The notes beneath the pieces are model-generated. The model did no database searches and had not been told where the DNA came from. It saw nothing but the letters and a program-made list of their open reading frames with translations. From Flavobacteriales bacterium UBA2669 (lineage in GTDB: Bacteria; Bacteroidota; Bacteroidia; Flavobacteriales_E; Vicingaceae): a stretch of 64,000 bases of DNA. Location: NCBI GenBank assembly GCA_002359215.1, contig DEMN01000012.1, positions 483,782-547,781 of the forward strand. The letters are read 5' to 3'. Made by a program: the position numbers and the translations under genes. Within the stretch, counting starts at the first letter, position 1, and each line of letters opens with the position of its first letter. Shown here one piece after another: positions 1 through 7,628 of this stretch.

Positions 1-43
1 AAACTTCGGGATGTTCTGTTTAATGAAATTAAGGAGATTAGGA

Positions 44-1006
44 TTATTTGTTAGCTAAACTTACTTGACTACTTTCTTTAGTTTCAATTACTAAGAATTT
101 ACTTTTTTCCCAAAATAAATCGGGGTTAGTAATTTTAATGTAGTTTACTATACCATTTTCCTCTATCAACTCGTAACTTTCTGTTGGATGGTTAGTAATA
201 ATTTCGGCTTTTTTGCTATAAACAGGAATGGTTTTTACATTTCGTTTATCTACTTGTATAAAATCATCTTTATCAAAGCCCTCTTGCAGTGTTTTGGTAG
301 CCCTAATTCCTAAAATGCCACCTTCTTTAGTAACAATTTCAGATTCTTTTAATTCATCAAAAGTGCCAGTTACATAGAATTTCATATTAATGGTATCATC
401 TTTTTGAGCAATTATTTTCTCAGTATCTTCCAACAAAAACTTTTGGTGTTCATTTTCTAAACTCAAGAAATTATTTTCAATGGTTAACTCTTCTATGTTT
501 TTTGCAAGTAAATCATTGGCTTTTTTAAGCTCAGCAGTTTGTGTTTCATAATCTTTAATTTTTTTATTGAGTCCTGTTATTTTTTTACCAAAAGAAGCTA
601 ATCTTTTGTTTTTATCTGTCACTTGATTGTTAAGGTCTTCAATAATTCTTTTGTTTTCAGCAATTAAGTGTTCTATAAAGTTAATTTCTTGCTGAATTCT
701 TTCTTTTTGAGTTGTACCTGTCTCAATATTACCTTCGTCAAAGTTAAATTTCAGGTTGTTTTCTGTTGCCGTAATTTGAGCTAAATTGGCTTCAATTTGA
801 TCGAAAGATTGTTGAACATGTTCTTCCATGGCAAGTTTTTCGTGCTCAAAAAATTCTTGAAGTTGAACATTTTCATCATATTGTTTGTAGGCAAAAAATG
901 TTGCTCCTAAGGCTGCTACGATAAAAAATGTTAGTAATACATTTTTAAGCATTTTGTTGTTACTTTTTTCTTTTGTTTTCATGATTTCTAATTTTTGGTT
1001 TAACAT
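44..1006 (-). CDS. Inner-membrane-anchored coiled-coil protein, unknown function
   Basis: I do not recognise a named family. One hydrophobic segment (about residues 21-40) follows a short basic N-terminus, so the protein should sit in the inner membrane with its bulk outside the cytoplasm. Residues about 50-215 are rich in Glu, Lys, Leu and Asn in a heptad-like pattern, consistent with a long coiled coil. The last 100 residues look globular. It is the last gene of a unit with the receiver at 1732-2190 and the barrel at 1039-1728, 32 bp after the barrel gene. An in-frame ATG at 982 (reading MKTKEK) is an alternative start. An adaptor or output role for the neighbouring phosphorelay is inference from position only. 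Confidence 0.75.
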   Translation of the reverse strand: MLNQKLEIMKTKEKSNNKMLKNVLLTFFIVAALGATFFAYKQYDENVQLQEFFEHEKLAMEEHVQQSFDQIEANLAQITATENNLKFNFDEGNIETGTTQKERIQQEINFIEHLIAENKRIIEDLNNQVTDKNKRLASFGKKITGLNKKIKDYETQTAELKKANDLLAKNIEELTIENNFLSLENEHQKFLLEDTEKIIAQKDDTINMKFYVTGTFDELKESEIVTKEGGILGIRATKTLQEGFDKDDFIQVDKRNVKTIPVYSKKAEIITNHPTESYELIEENGIVNYIKITNPDLFWEKSKFLVIETKESSQVSLANK

Positions 1007-1038
1007 AATTTATTTATATTTAATTATTAATTACTTGA

Positions 1039-1728
1039 TTAAAATTTACACCCTACACTTATTAAAAAATAACTACTTTTTACTTGATGGTTATTAATAT
1101 AACCAATAGGGTTTCTGGAATTATTTTTTCTAAAGTCTAAGAAGAATATTTTGTTATTTCTTGCTGATACTTCAGCACCAATTCCATAAACAAAAGAGTT
1201 TTCAATGGTCTCTAATGTTTTTATTTCTTGGTTTTCATACCCATGTAAGTGATTAAAAGTGGTATTATCATATTCTCTTGTTTCTAATCCCAATAGTTTA
1301 AAATTTATACTTGGTCCTGCCAATGCATGTATACTAAAAGATTTGTTTAGTGGTATACTAAGTTTGGCTGTAATTGGTATTTCAAAATAGAATAAGCTGT
1401 ATTTATCATTATAGTAATTCATTGTTGTAGTTTCTCCTTCTGTAATGATGTTAGCACCTCTCATTCTGCCACCTTTAGATGTAAACATAAAATCGGCACC
1501 AACACCTAACACTTTTCCAAATTGATAATTAGTTGTTAAACCACCAGTAAACATTAATTTAGTAGATCCGGTACTTACACCTTTAAAATCTAACTTACTT
1601 TCACCAATACCAAATCTATAACCGTAGTAAAAACCTTTTTGTTGACCACTAACATTGTTTGGTAAAAATGTTATTAAACAACATAATATAAAGCTCATGT
1701 TTAGTGATATGTTTTTAATGTTTTTCAT
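1039..1728 (-). CDS. PorT-like outer-membrane beta-barrel protein
   Basis: A signal peptide (about residues 1-28, cut near VSG-QQ) is followed by alternating polar and aromatic strands. It ends in a terminal Phe (SVGCKF), the usual C-terminal signature of an outer-membrane barrel. At 229 residues it fits the small 8-10-strand PorT/OMP_b-brl family common in Bacteroidota. The gene lies 3 bp after the stop of the receiver at 1732-2190 and 32 bp before the coiled-coil gene, so the three are probably co-transcribed. The PorT family is a fold class, so assignment to type IX secretion itself is not supported. Confidence 0.8.
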   Translation of the reverse strand: MKNIKNISLNMSFILCCLITFLPNNVSGQQKGFYYGYRFGIGESKLDFKGVSTGSTKLMFTGGLTTNYQFGKVLGVGADFMFTSKGGRMRGANIITEGETTTMNYYNDKYSLFYFEIPITAKLSIPLNKSFSIHALAGPSINFKLLGLETREYDNTTFNHLHGYENQEIKTLETIENSFVYGIGAEVSARNNKIFFLDFRKNNSRNPIGYINNHQVKSSYFLISVGCKF

Positions 1729-1731
1729 TTT

Positions 1732-2190
1732 TTATATTAGTTCTTCTTGTTCTTCTTTGAATTCTTTGGTAAGTAGTTTCTGTAAAACAGCACCTAATCT
1801 GTCTTTAGTGTTTACTGTTTTATCTATATAATCATAAACACCTTGTCTCATTAATTCACTAGTTGTATGAGCATTTTGTTGAGAACTCATCATTATGATT
1901 TCACAATTATCACAGTGTTTTTTTGCTGCCTTAACAATATCAGCTCCAGTTAATATATCTTCTTCTTCATTATTTTCTAAATAATAATCGAGCACCATGA
2001 TGTTTGTGTCGTCTTCTAATTCTTCAATACAATCGTGCGCATTTAAGTAAGATTTGATTTCAAAATCAAATTCCGGATAAACTGCCGAGTTACATAATGT
2101 ATTTAAATAATGAGTAAGTGCTTTATTGTAATACAAGTTGTCCTCTACGATTACAATTTTTAATTTTTTCTTTGTTCTCATTGTTTTCAT
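1732..2190 (-). CDS. Stand-alone response-regulator receiver with CxxC
   Basis: A single receiver domain of 152 residues with no output domain. The acidic pair is E16-D17, the phospho-acceptor is D68 in the strand MVLDYYL, a Ser follows the fourth strand (MMSSQ) and the conserved Lys is K124 (YIDK). An acidic insertion (ENNEEEDIL) follows the acceptor. Cys93 and Cys96 form a CxxC just before strand 4. It is a clear paralogue of the receiver at 7067-7489. It heads the unit with the barrel and coiled-coil genes, behind a sigma-54-like element at 2223-2238. An internal ATG at 2181 is possible, but the upstream ATG is the better fit to the promoter. Likely a phosphorelay branch point or a protein-interaction regulator. 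Confidence 0.85.
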   Translation of the reverse strand: MKTMRTKKKLKIVIVEDNLYYNKALTHYLNTLCNSAVYPEFDFEIKSYLNAHDCIEELEDDTNIMVLDYYLENNEEEDILTGADIVKAAKKHCDNCEIIMMSSQQNAHTTSELMRQGVYDYIDKTVNTKDRLGAVLQKLLTKEFKEEQEELI

Positions 2191-2222
2191 GGCTATTAGT
2201 TTTAATTGTTCGAATAGGTATA

Positions 2223-2238
2223 TTCTATTCTTGTGCCA
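2223..2238 (-). promoter_or_regulatory. Candidate sigma-54 (-24/-12) promoter for the receiver-barrel-coiled-coil unit
   Basis: On the minus strand the sequence reads TGGCAC-N5-TAGAA. The -24 half is a perfect match to the sigma-54 consensus TGGCAC and the -12 half (consensus TTGC) keeps T and G at the right spacing. The predicted transcription start is near 2212, leaving a leader of about 22 nt before the ATG at 2190. A sigma-54 activator gene and a palindrome pair lie directly upstream. The weak -12 half keeps this a candidate. Confidence 0.5.
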
Positions 2239-2249
2239 TGGGTATGTGT

Positions 2250-2284
2250 AAAAAAATAAATCACTGAAATTCAGTGATTTATTT
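2250..2284 (-). terminator. Intrinsic terminator after the receiver at 2343-2762
   Basis: A perfect 13-bp inverted repeat (arms 2254-2266 and 2272-2284, 5-nt loop) is followed on the minus strand by a T-run. It lies between the stop of the upstream receiver gene and the sigma-54-like promoter, so it should end the upstream operon and insulate the downstream one. It could also be a protein-binding palindrome. Confidence 0.6.
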
Positions 2285-2305
2285 TAATTAAAAAACTTGG
2301 GGTAG

Positions 2306-2340
2306 TTTTCATTATGAAGAAATGATTTTCAAAATGAAAA
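2306..2340. promoter_or_regulatory. Paired enhancer-like palindromes (TTTTCA-N3-TGAAAA type)
   Basis: Two palindromic sites, TTTTCA-TTA-TGAAGA (2306-2320) and TTTTCA-AAA-TGAAAA (2326-2340), have centres 20 bp apart, two helical turns. They lie about 100-120 bp upstream of the predicted start of the sigma-54-like promoter at 2223-2238, where NtrC-family enhancers usually sit. The same arrangement occurs at 7629-7663, and the 15-mer at 2326-2340 is the exact reverse complement of that at 7629-7643. The obvious candidate binder is the activator encoded at 2791-4146. Confidence 0.6.
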
Positions 2341-2342
2341 CA

Positions 2343-2762
2343 TTACACAGTTTGTGGTAAATATTTTTGAACACATTCTAATACTGAGTTATAAATATCA
2401 TCCACTTCTTTATGGATGACACAACAAATACCACTAGCTTTCATTTTTTCAATAATATTATAATCATCGAGACCAGTAAGTAGTGCTACGGGAATATCCG
2501 GATTAACTTTAATTATTTCATTAAAAACTTGTTCTCCATTCATGGTGCTAGAGTTGTTATTAATTTTTCTTCCATTTTCATAGAGGTAATAATCTAAAAA
2601 AATCATATCGGGCATTTCATAATTAAGTTGATTAAGCATAGATTCTCCATTACAAAAGTTTTTTGTTTTTGTATTAGGAATAGAGCTTATAACTTTAGCG
2701 AGTATGTCGGCAATAATTCGGCTATCTTCAACGATGTATACTAATTTTTCTTGTGTTTTCAT
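2343..2762 (-). CDS. Stand-alone response-regulator receiver
   Basis: A receiver domain fills almost all 139 residues. The acidic pair is E12-D13, the phospho-acceptor is D57 (MIFLDYYL), a Thr follows strand 4 (ALLTG) and a Lys is in the expected final position (VIHKE). After the acceptor there is a polar insertion of about 12 residues (ENGRKINNNSS), as in the other DYYL receivers of this cluster. There is no DNA-binding domain. It starts 28 bp after the stop of the sigma-54 activator gene and appears to be the last gene of that operon, followed by the palindromes and terminator at 2250-2340. Likely a single-domain phosphorelay partner. Confidence 0.85.
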   Translation of the reverse strand: MKTQEKLVYIVEDSRIIADILAKVISSIPNTKTKNFCNGESMLNQLNYEMPDMIFLDYYLYENGRKINNNSSTMNGEQVFNEIIKVNPDIPVALLTGLDDYNIIEKMKASGICCVIHKEVDDIYNSVLECVQKYLPQTV

Positions 2763-2790
2763 GACCTTAAGTTTTAATTGGGTTATATGG

Positions 2791-4146
2791 TTATTTTGAT
2801 TTTTTATCTTCTTTTAATAAACGATAAACGGTAGTTTGTCCTATACCAAGTTTATCGGCAACTAATTTGGTGTTATTATTACATTTTTGCATATAGTGAT
2901 TTACAATTCTAATTTCATATTCTCTCATAGTCATTTCATCTGTGAGCACATTTGGCAAAGCATCGTTAGTACTTAAAGAAATATCATCAGCACTAATTTC
3001 TTTTCCTGACGACATAACAATAGCTAATTCAACAACGGATTTTAACTCTCTGATATTTCCTGGCCAATTATAGCTAAGTAGTTTTTTTCTAGCATTTTCA
3101 CTAATAGATTTTGGTTCTAGATTATTTTCTTTGCAAAAAGCATCAACAAAAAATTTAGCTAAAAGTAAAGCATCATTATCTCTTTCTCTTAGTGGAGGAA
3201 GATGAACGGGTAAACCAAAAAGTCTATAATACAAGTCTTCTCTAAATTTACCATTTTTCACTTCTTCTTGTAGGTTTCTATTAGTAGCAACAATAATTCT
3301 GCAATTCACTTTTATTACTTCATTACCACCAACTCTAGTTACTTCTTTTTCTTGTAACACTCTTAAAAGCTTAGCTTGAAAGTTCATATCCATTTCACCA
3401 ATTTCATCTAAAAATAAGGTTCCACTTCCAGCTTCCTCAAACTTTCCTTTTCGTCTGGTATCAGCACCAGTAAAAGCTCCTCTTTCGTGCCCGAAAAGTT
3501 CACTTTCTATTAGTTCAGCCGGTAATGCTGCCATATTTACAGCAACAAAAGGCTTATCTTTTCTGGGAGAATTGTAATGAATAGCTTTTGAAACTACCTC
3601 TTTACCTGTTCCTGTTTCACCAGTAATGGTAACACTTATATTGGTTTCAGTGGCTTTAGCAATTAATTCAAACACTTTTTTTAATGAAGCACTATTTCCA
3701 ATGATTGATTTTTCAAAAGCATATTTTCCTTGAACTTCTTTTTGTAAGCTTACTAATTGTTTTTTTAGTTTAGTATTTTTTTTAATATGATTAACAGTGT
3801 TTACTAATCTGTCTTTAATGTCTTTGGATTTTACGATATAATCGTAAGCTCCTGCTTTGAGTAAATCTACTGCAGTTTCAATTTCTTCTTGTTCGGAGAT
3901 TATAATAACTTCAATAGTTGGATCATAGTCTTTTATTTTATTTAGTAAACTTTCTCCATCAGTGTCTGGTAGACGATAATCTAAGGTAATCACGTCTGGT
4001 TTTTTAGTTATTGCTGCTATCAATTCATTTCCAGTTAGAAAAGATTCTACCACAAAATCGGGATTTAGAGATAAGTTATGTACCAACAATTTGTTGTACC
4101 ATTCATTGTCTTCCACTACAAATATTTTAAAAGGTTTATTTTCCAT
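2791..4146 (-). CDS. Sigma-54-dependent response regulator (NtrC family)
   Basis: Three domains in order. The receiver (about 1-125) has its acceptor Asp at residue 56 (ITLDYRLPDTDG). The AAA+ sigma-54 activator domain (about 145-375) has Walker A GETGTGKE at 176-183, the sigma-54-contacting GAFTGA loop at 223-228 and Walker B LFLDEIGEM near 244. A C-terminal Fis-type helix-turn-helix (about 410-448) follows. The length of 451 matches the family. GAFTGA and Walker motifs are intact, so it should drive open-complex formation at sigma-54 promoters when phosphorylated. It lies 6 bp after the hybrid kinase gene, its likely phosphodonor. Likely targets are the palindrome pairs at 2306-2340 and 7629-7663. 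rpoN is not in this window. Confidence 0.95.
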   Translation of the reverse strand: MENKPFKIFVVEDNEWYNKLLVHNLSLNPDFVVESFLTGNELIAAITKKPDVITLDYRLPDTDGESLLNKIKDYDPTIEVIIISEQEEIETAVDLLKAGAYDYIVKSKDIKDRLVNTVNHIKKNTKLKKQLVSLQKEVQGKYAFEKSIIGNSASLKKVFELIAKATETNISVTITGETGTGKEVVSKAIHYNSPRKDKPFVAVNMAALPAELIESELFGHERGAFTGADTRRKGKFEEAGSGTLFLDEIGEMDMNFQAKLLRVLQEKEVTRVGGNEVIKVNCRIIVATNRNLQEEVKNGKFREDLYYRLFGLPVHLPPLRERDNDALLLAKFFVDAFCKENNLEPKSISENARKKLLSYNWPGNIRELKSVVELAIVMSSGKEISADDISLSTNDALPNVLTDEMTMREYEIRIVNHYMQKCNNNTKLVADKLGIGQTTVYRLLKEDKKSK

Positions 4147-4152
4147 AAATTA

Positions 4153-6600
4153 TTATTTTATTAATTCTTTATTAATTAATTCGTTTATTGTTTTATATTC
4201 TGTAATTACTTTATCAATTAAATCACTTACGTCATTTAGATTAGTACTGTTTCTACAATCTTCTTCAATTTTTTTTAGGAGGTTATAAAGTAAATTGGCA
4301 CCTAAATGTTTGCAAGGAGCAGAAATTTTATGAGCATTTTCTGCAATCATATCATAGTCTTTATCTGTTAGTAGTTTTTTCATTTCGTTAATACCGGTGG
4401 ATGTTGTTTGGAGGAAAGTGTGTAGCATATCGGTATAAAAAGCTTCATCTCCATTACTAAGTTCTTTTAGAGCAGATAAATCTAAATTAATAGCTGTTTT
4501 TTCAGTACTATTTGGTATTTCGGTTGTCTTTGTATTGTTATTTAATTCAATTAAGTTATTAATTTCTTGTAATAATTCCTTTTCTTTAAAAGGTTTGGCT
4601 AAACAACCGTTCATTCCAGCAAATTTATATTCTTTTTTGTTTTCTTCTGTAACAGCTGCAGTTAAGGCAATAATAGGAATGTTACTTTTTGTATTACTGT
4701 TTAGTTTACGAATTCTTTTTGTAGCCTCAATACCATCCATTTTCGGCATTCTAGCATCCATTAGAATTAAATCATAGTTGTTTCTTTTAACTTCCATAAT
4801 TGCTTCAACACCATTTATGGCTTCTGTATAACTTACAGGGTATTTTTTTAGAATAGTAGATAGTAATTTCCTGTTATATTCTTCATCATCAACAATTAAT
4901 ATTTTTAACCCTTCGGGTAGACTTAGATTTATATTGTTTTCTTTTTCTACTTTTTCATACAATTCTATTTCGGCTTCGGTTCCTAAAGGATAAGAAATTT
5001 CTATAGATACTGTTGTTCCTTTATTGGGACTACTCATGATATCAATTTTTCCTTCGTGTAATTTTACCAACATACTTACGATGGAAAGTCCTAAGCCTGT
5101 TCCTCCATAATTTCTAGAGGTACTTACTTCTGCTTGTTCAAACTCCTTGAAAACTTTTTTTAGTTGATCTTTTTTCATACCAATTCCGCTATCGGTAATT
5201 TCTAATCTGATATTGGTAAAGTGGCTACTTTTCATTACTTGGGTAAGCTGAACAGATATAGAGCCTTTTTCTGTAAATTTAATAGAATTGCTAATTAGGT
5301 TAAGTAAAATTTGTCTTAGTCGAAAAGGGTCTCCTAATAAAATTAATCCATCATCAGTTTTTATATCACATTTTATTTCAATTTGTTTTTCTTTTGCTAA
5401 TGGTTTAACAAAAGTGATAACATCTTTTACAAATTCATTTGGTCTGAAACCAATAGATTCTAGTTTTAGCTTACCTGATTGAAGTTTAGTAAAGTCCAAC
5501 ACATCATTAATTAAATAAAGTAAATGATCAATAGATTTGCGTACCATAGTTAATTGCTCTTTTTGTTCAGAGGTTAATGGTCCTTTGTCTATTTGTTCTG
5601 TAAAACCAGCAATAGCGTTCATAGGGGTTCTAATTTCATGACTCATATTAGCTAAAAACCTTTCTTTAGTAACCGCTAAGTCTTCAGCTTTTGCTTTAGC
5701 TTGTTTGAGTATTTTTCTGTACCTAGCACTATTTTGTACATAATTAATTATGATGTATGCCATAATTACCAGTAATAAAGCGGTTAATACACAAAAAATG
5801 GCAATTTGCGTATTAGTTTCTTTCATAGCTTTTTCAGCCTCTTCAGTATGGATGGCTATGGAAAGTAATTCCTTAGCCTCAATTGCGTTTAGTAGGTTTT
5901 TTATACGTTTACTAACTTCTTTATCTTGAACTAATAATGTTAATTCTTGATTTTTCAGAACAGTTTCAATGTTTTTTTCTTCTTTCTTAATGGTAGTAAT
6001 TTCTTCATTAATTTCTTTGATACTATATTGTTTTTCACTTTTATTAGTAGAATCAGATTTATTTTTCTTACCAAATATTCTTTGAATAATGTTGGGTTTT
6101 AATTCAGTTTTAGTGGTTTCATCTATAAGTTTATTATTGTTAACGGAATCATTTTTTTCAATATTAGTAATTACTTTATCTAAAGCTGTTTGAACTCTGT
6201 ATTTATCTTGAATTACTAAAAGTTCATTAAGGACATTAAATTTTTCAGCTATTAAAATTTCTAGTGTATCAACTTCATGAGACAATATTTTCTTATCAGC
6301 ACTATAATTATGGAGTCTTCTGAGTTTATCGTTAGATCTTTCTGCTGCTTTGTAAAACTTATTTAAATAAAGGGTGTCTCTAATAAGACTATAAGATTTT
6401 ACACTGTTTTCGGCTTCAGCAACATCATTCATTAATGATTTTGCTGTAATTAATCTCATGTCAACTCTAGCTTCTTTACTAATGCTAGTAACTATCTGAG
6501 AAAAACGTTTGTAGGCATAAATTCCGGTAATACTTACTAAAACCATAATTACCAACATTATGGCAAGTATTTTATACTGAAAAGCAGTTCTTTTATTCAT
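4153..6600 (-). CDS. Hybrid sensor histidine kinase with receiver and HPt domains
   Basis: An inner-membrane sensor of 815 residues. TM1 is at about 10-31, a helical extracytoplasmic region of about 230 residues follows, and TM2 is at about 265-288. Then come HisKA with the phospho-accepting His321 (SHEIRTPMN), HATPase_c with N box (NLISNSIKF), G1 (DSGIGM) and G2 (GGTGLGLSI), a receiver with Asp615 (LMDARMPKMDG), and an HPt domain with His757 (AHKISAP). The full His-Asp-His relay lies in one chain, so phosphate can pass to the sigma-54 activator 6 bp downstream and to the stand-alone receivers. The sensory region contains a Lys/Ser/Asn-rich charged insertion (about 145-195) and has no recognisable ligand fold, so the signal is unknown. 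Confidence 0.95.
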   Translation of the reverse strand: MNKRTAFQYKILAIMLVIMVLVSITGIYAYKRFSQIVTSISKEARVDMRLITAKSLMNDVAEAENSVKSYSLIRDTLYLNKFYKAAERSNDKLRRLHNYSADKKILSHEVDTLEILIAEKFNVLNELLVIQDKYRVQTALDKVITNIEKNDSVNNNKLIDETTKTELKPNIIQRIFGKKNKSDSTNKSEKQYSIKEINEEITTIKKEEKNIETVLKNQELTLLVQDKEVSKRIKNLLNAIEAKELLSIAIHTEEAEKAMKETNTQIAIFCVLTALLLVIMAYIIINYVQNSARYRKILKQAKAKAEDLAVTKERFLANMSHEIRTPMNAIAGFTEQIDKGPLTSEQKEQLTMVRKSIDHLLYLINDVLDFTKLQSGKLKLESIGFRPNEFVKDVITFVKPLAKEKQIEIKCDIKTDDGLILLGDPFRLRQILLNLISNSIKFTEKGSISVQLTQVMKSSHFTNIRLEITDSGIGMKKDQLKKVFKEFEQAEVSTSRNYGGTGLGLSIVSMLVKLHEGKIDIMSSPNKGTTVSIEISYPLGTEAEIELYEKVEKENNINLSLPEGLKILIVDDEEYNRKLLSTILKKYPVSYTEAINGVEAIMEVKRNNYDLILMDARMPKMDGIEATKRIRKLNSNTKSNIPIIALTAAVTEENKKEYKFAGMNGCLAKPFKEKELLQEINNLIELNNNTKTTEIPNSTEKTAINLDLSALKELSNGDEAFYTDMLHTFLQTTSTGINEMKKLLTDKDYDMIAENAHKISAPCKHLGANLLYNLLKKIEEDCRNSTNLNDVSDLIDKVITEYKTINELINKELIK

Positions 6601-6618
6601 AGTATATTTAGTTTTTCA

Positions 6619-7047
6619 TTAATGATACACAATTCTATCCACATATCCTCTACAAAAGAAACTTATTATGTCATCAGAGTAATTATCTTTTAGTAGGTGT
6701 TCTCCAAAAAATAACTGATTGTATTTTTTAAAAGTGTCAATTACTTTTGTAATTTTTATACCAATTTTATCTGAAGTTAATAAAACAATAATACAATTAG
6801 GACTGTTTTTAAATAAATTAGATAGCAAAGTTTCATCATCATTTATAAAAAAATCAGCATCTAAAAATACTAAATTGAGTTTGTTTTTTACACGTTCATT
6901 TATTTTCTGAACATCTGTTTCTGTAAAAAGTTCAATGTTAGTGTTTTTATAATTAGCAATAATATTTTTTAATATCCTCGACAACTGATGCTGAAACTCT
7001 AAGTCGCTATCAGCTACTAAAATACGATATTTTTTGTGTAAAGACAT
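6619..7047 (-). CDS. Divergent receiver-like protein
   Basis: 142 residues with a receiver-like N-terminal half: an acidic pair (D13, D15 in VADSD), an acceptor-like D63 (LVFLDAD) and T91 (VLLTSD). The C-terminal third departs from the family: strand 5 and its conserved Lys are not clear (QLFFGEHLLKDN), and the acceptor loop lacks the DYYL pattern of its neighbours. The gene sits between the receiver at 7067-7489 and the hybrid kinase, with 18-19 bp gaps on both sides, so it belongs to the same operon. It may be a pseudo-receiver acting without phosphorylation, or a fast-evolving true receiver. Confidence 0.7.
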   Translation of the reverse strand: MSLHKKYRILVADSDLEFQHQLSRILKNIIANYKNTNIELFTETDVQKINERVKNKLNLVFLDADFFINDDETLLSNLFKNSPNCIIVLLTSDKIGIKITKVIDTFKKYNQLFFGEHLLKDNYSDDIISFFCRGYVDRIVYH

Positions 7048-7066
7048 GATTTTTTGTTTTGTAGTA

Positions 7067-7489
7067 TTAAGAAAAATTAATGTTGATGAATTCCTCTACA
7101 AAATAGCATGACTTTTCTAGAGCATCTTTGTCTTTATATATATAAGCAACCGCACCATTATCAATAGTTTTTTCAACAGTGGATGGGTTACTTGATTGAG
7201 AAATAATTACTATTTTACAATTAGTACATTGTTTATGAATAACATTCATTACATCAATAGCAGTAATTCCTTCTCCTAAGTAATAATCTAGAAATATAAT
7301 ATTTACATCTGGTTTTAAGTTTCTTAAGAAGTCATCAAAATGAGCATACGATTCAATATCATACTTAAAATCCTTAGCATCGGCAAGTATTTTTATGTAA
7401 TGAGATAACTTTTTACAAATAATTTTATTATAAAAAGAACTATCTTCTAATACTGTAATTTTTAATTTTTTACTACTATTTTTTTTCAT
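7067..7489 (-). CDS. Stand-alone response-regulator receiver with CxxC, first gene of the kinase operon
   Basis: A receiver of 140 residues: E15-D16 acidic pair, D68 acceptor (IIFLDYYL), Ser after strand 4 (VIISQS) and K119 (YIYK). Cys88 and Cys91 (QCTNC) fall at the same place as the CxxC of the receiver at 1732-2190, and the two align along their whole length, so they are paralogues from a duplication. There is no output domain. It is the promoter-proximal gene of the minus-strand operon running through the hybrid kinase to the receiver at 2343, behind the sigma-54-like element at 7514-7529. Confidence 0.85.
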   Translation of the reverse strand: MKKNSSKKLKITVLEDSSFYNKIICKKLSHYIKILADAKDFKYDIESYAHFDDFLRNLKPDVNIIFLDYYLGEGITAIDVMNVIHKQCTNCKIVIISQSSNPSTVEKTIDNGAVAYIYKDKDALEKSCYFVEEFININFS

Positions 7490-7513
7490 ACAAAATATAT
7501 TTGATATACAATA

Positions 7514-7529
7514 GACAAATCGAATACCA
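7514..7529 (-). promoter_or_regulatory. Candidate sigma-54 promoter for the phosphorelay operon
   Basis: The minus strand reads TGGTAT-N5-TTGTC, matching the sigma-54 consensus (TGGCAY-N5-TTGC) at all but one base in each half with correct spacing. The predicted start is near 7503, about 14 nt before the ATG at 7489. The palindrome pair at 7629-7663 lies about 130-150 bp upstream of it, so autoregulation by the operon's own activator is likely. Confidence 0.45.
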
Positions 7530-7628
7530 TTACTAAAATGAATGATAATAATATGTTGTAAGTATTTGTAAATAAAGTTTTTATTGAAGAATTGGGTGTT
7601 TTAAAGAGTTAAGATATTTAGTATTACT

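Noticed and set aside
4091..4288. Plus-strand open frame across the activator/kinase junction, and similar ones at 4535, 5288 and 6719
   Set aside because: They lie fully or mainly inside well-supported minus-strand genes and have no family features.
1732..7489. PorX, the type IX secretion response regulator
   Set aside because: PorX has a C-terminal PglZ phosphatase-like domain; the receivers here have none, and the activator is NtrC-type.
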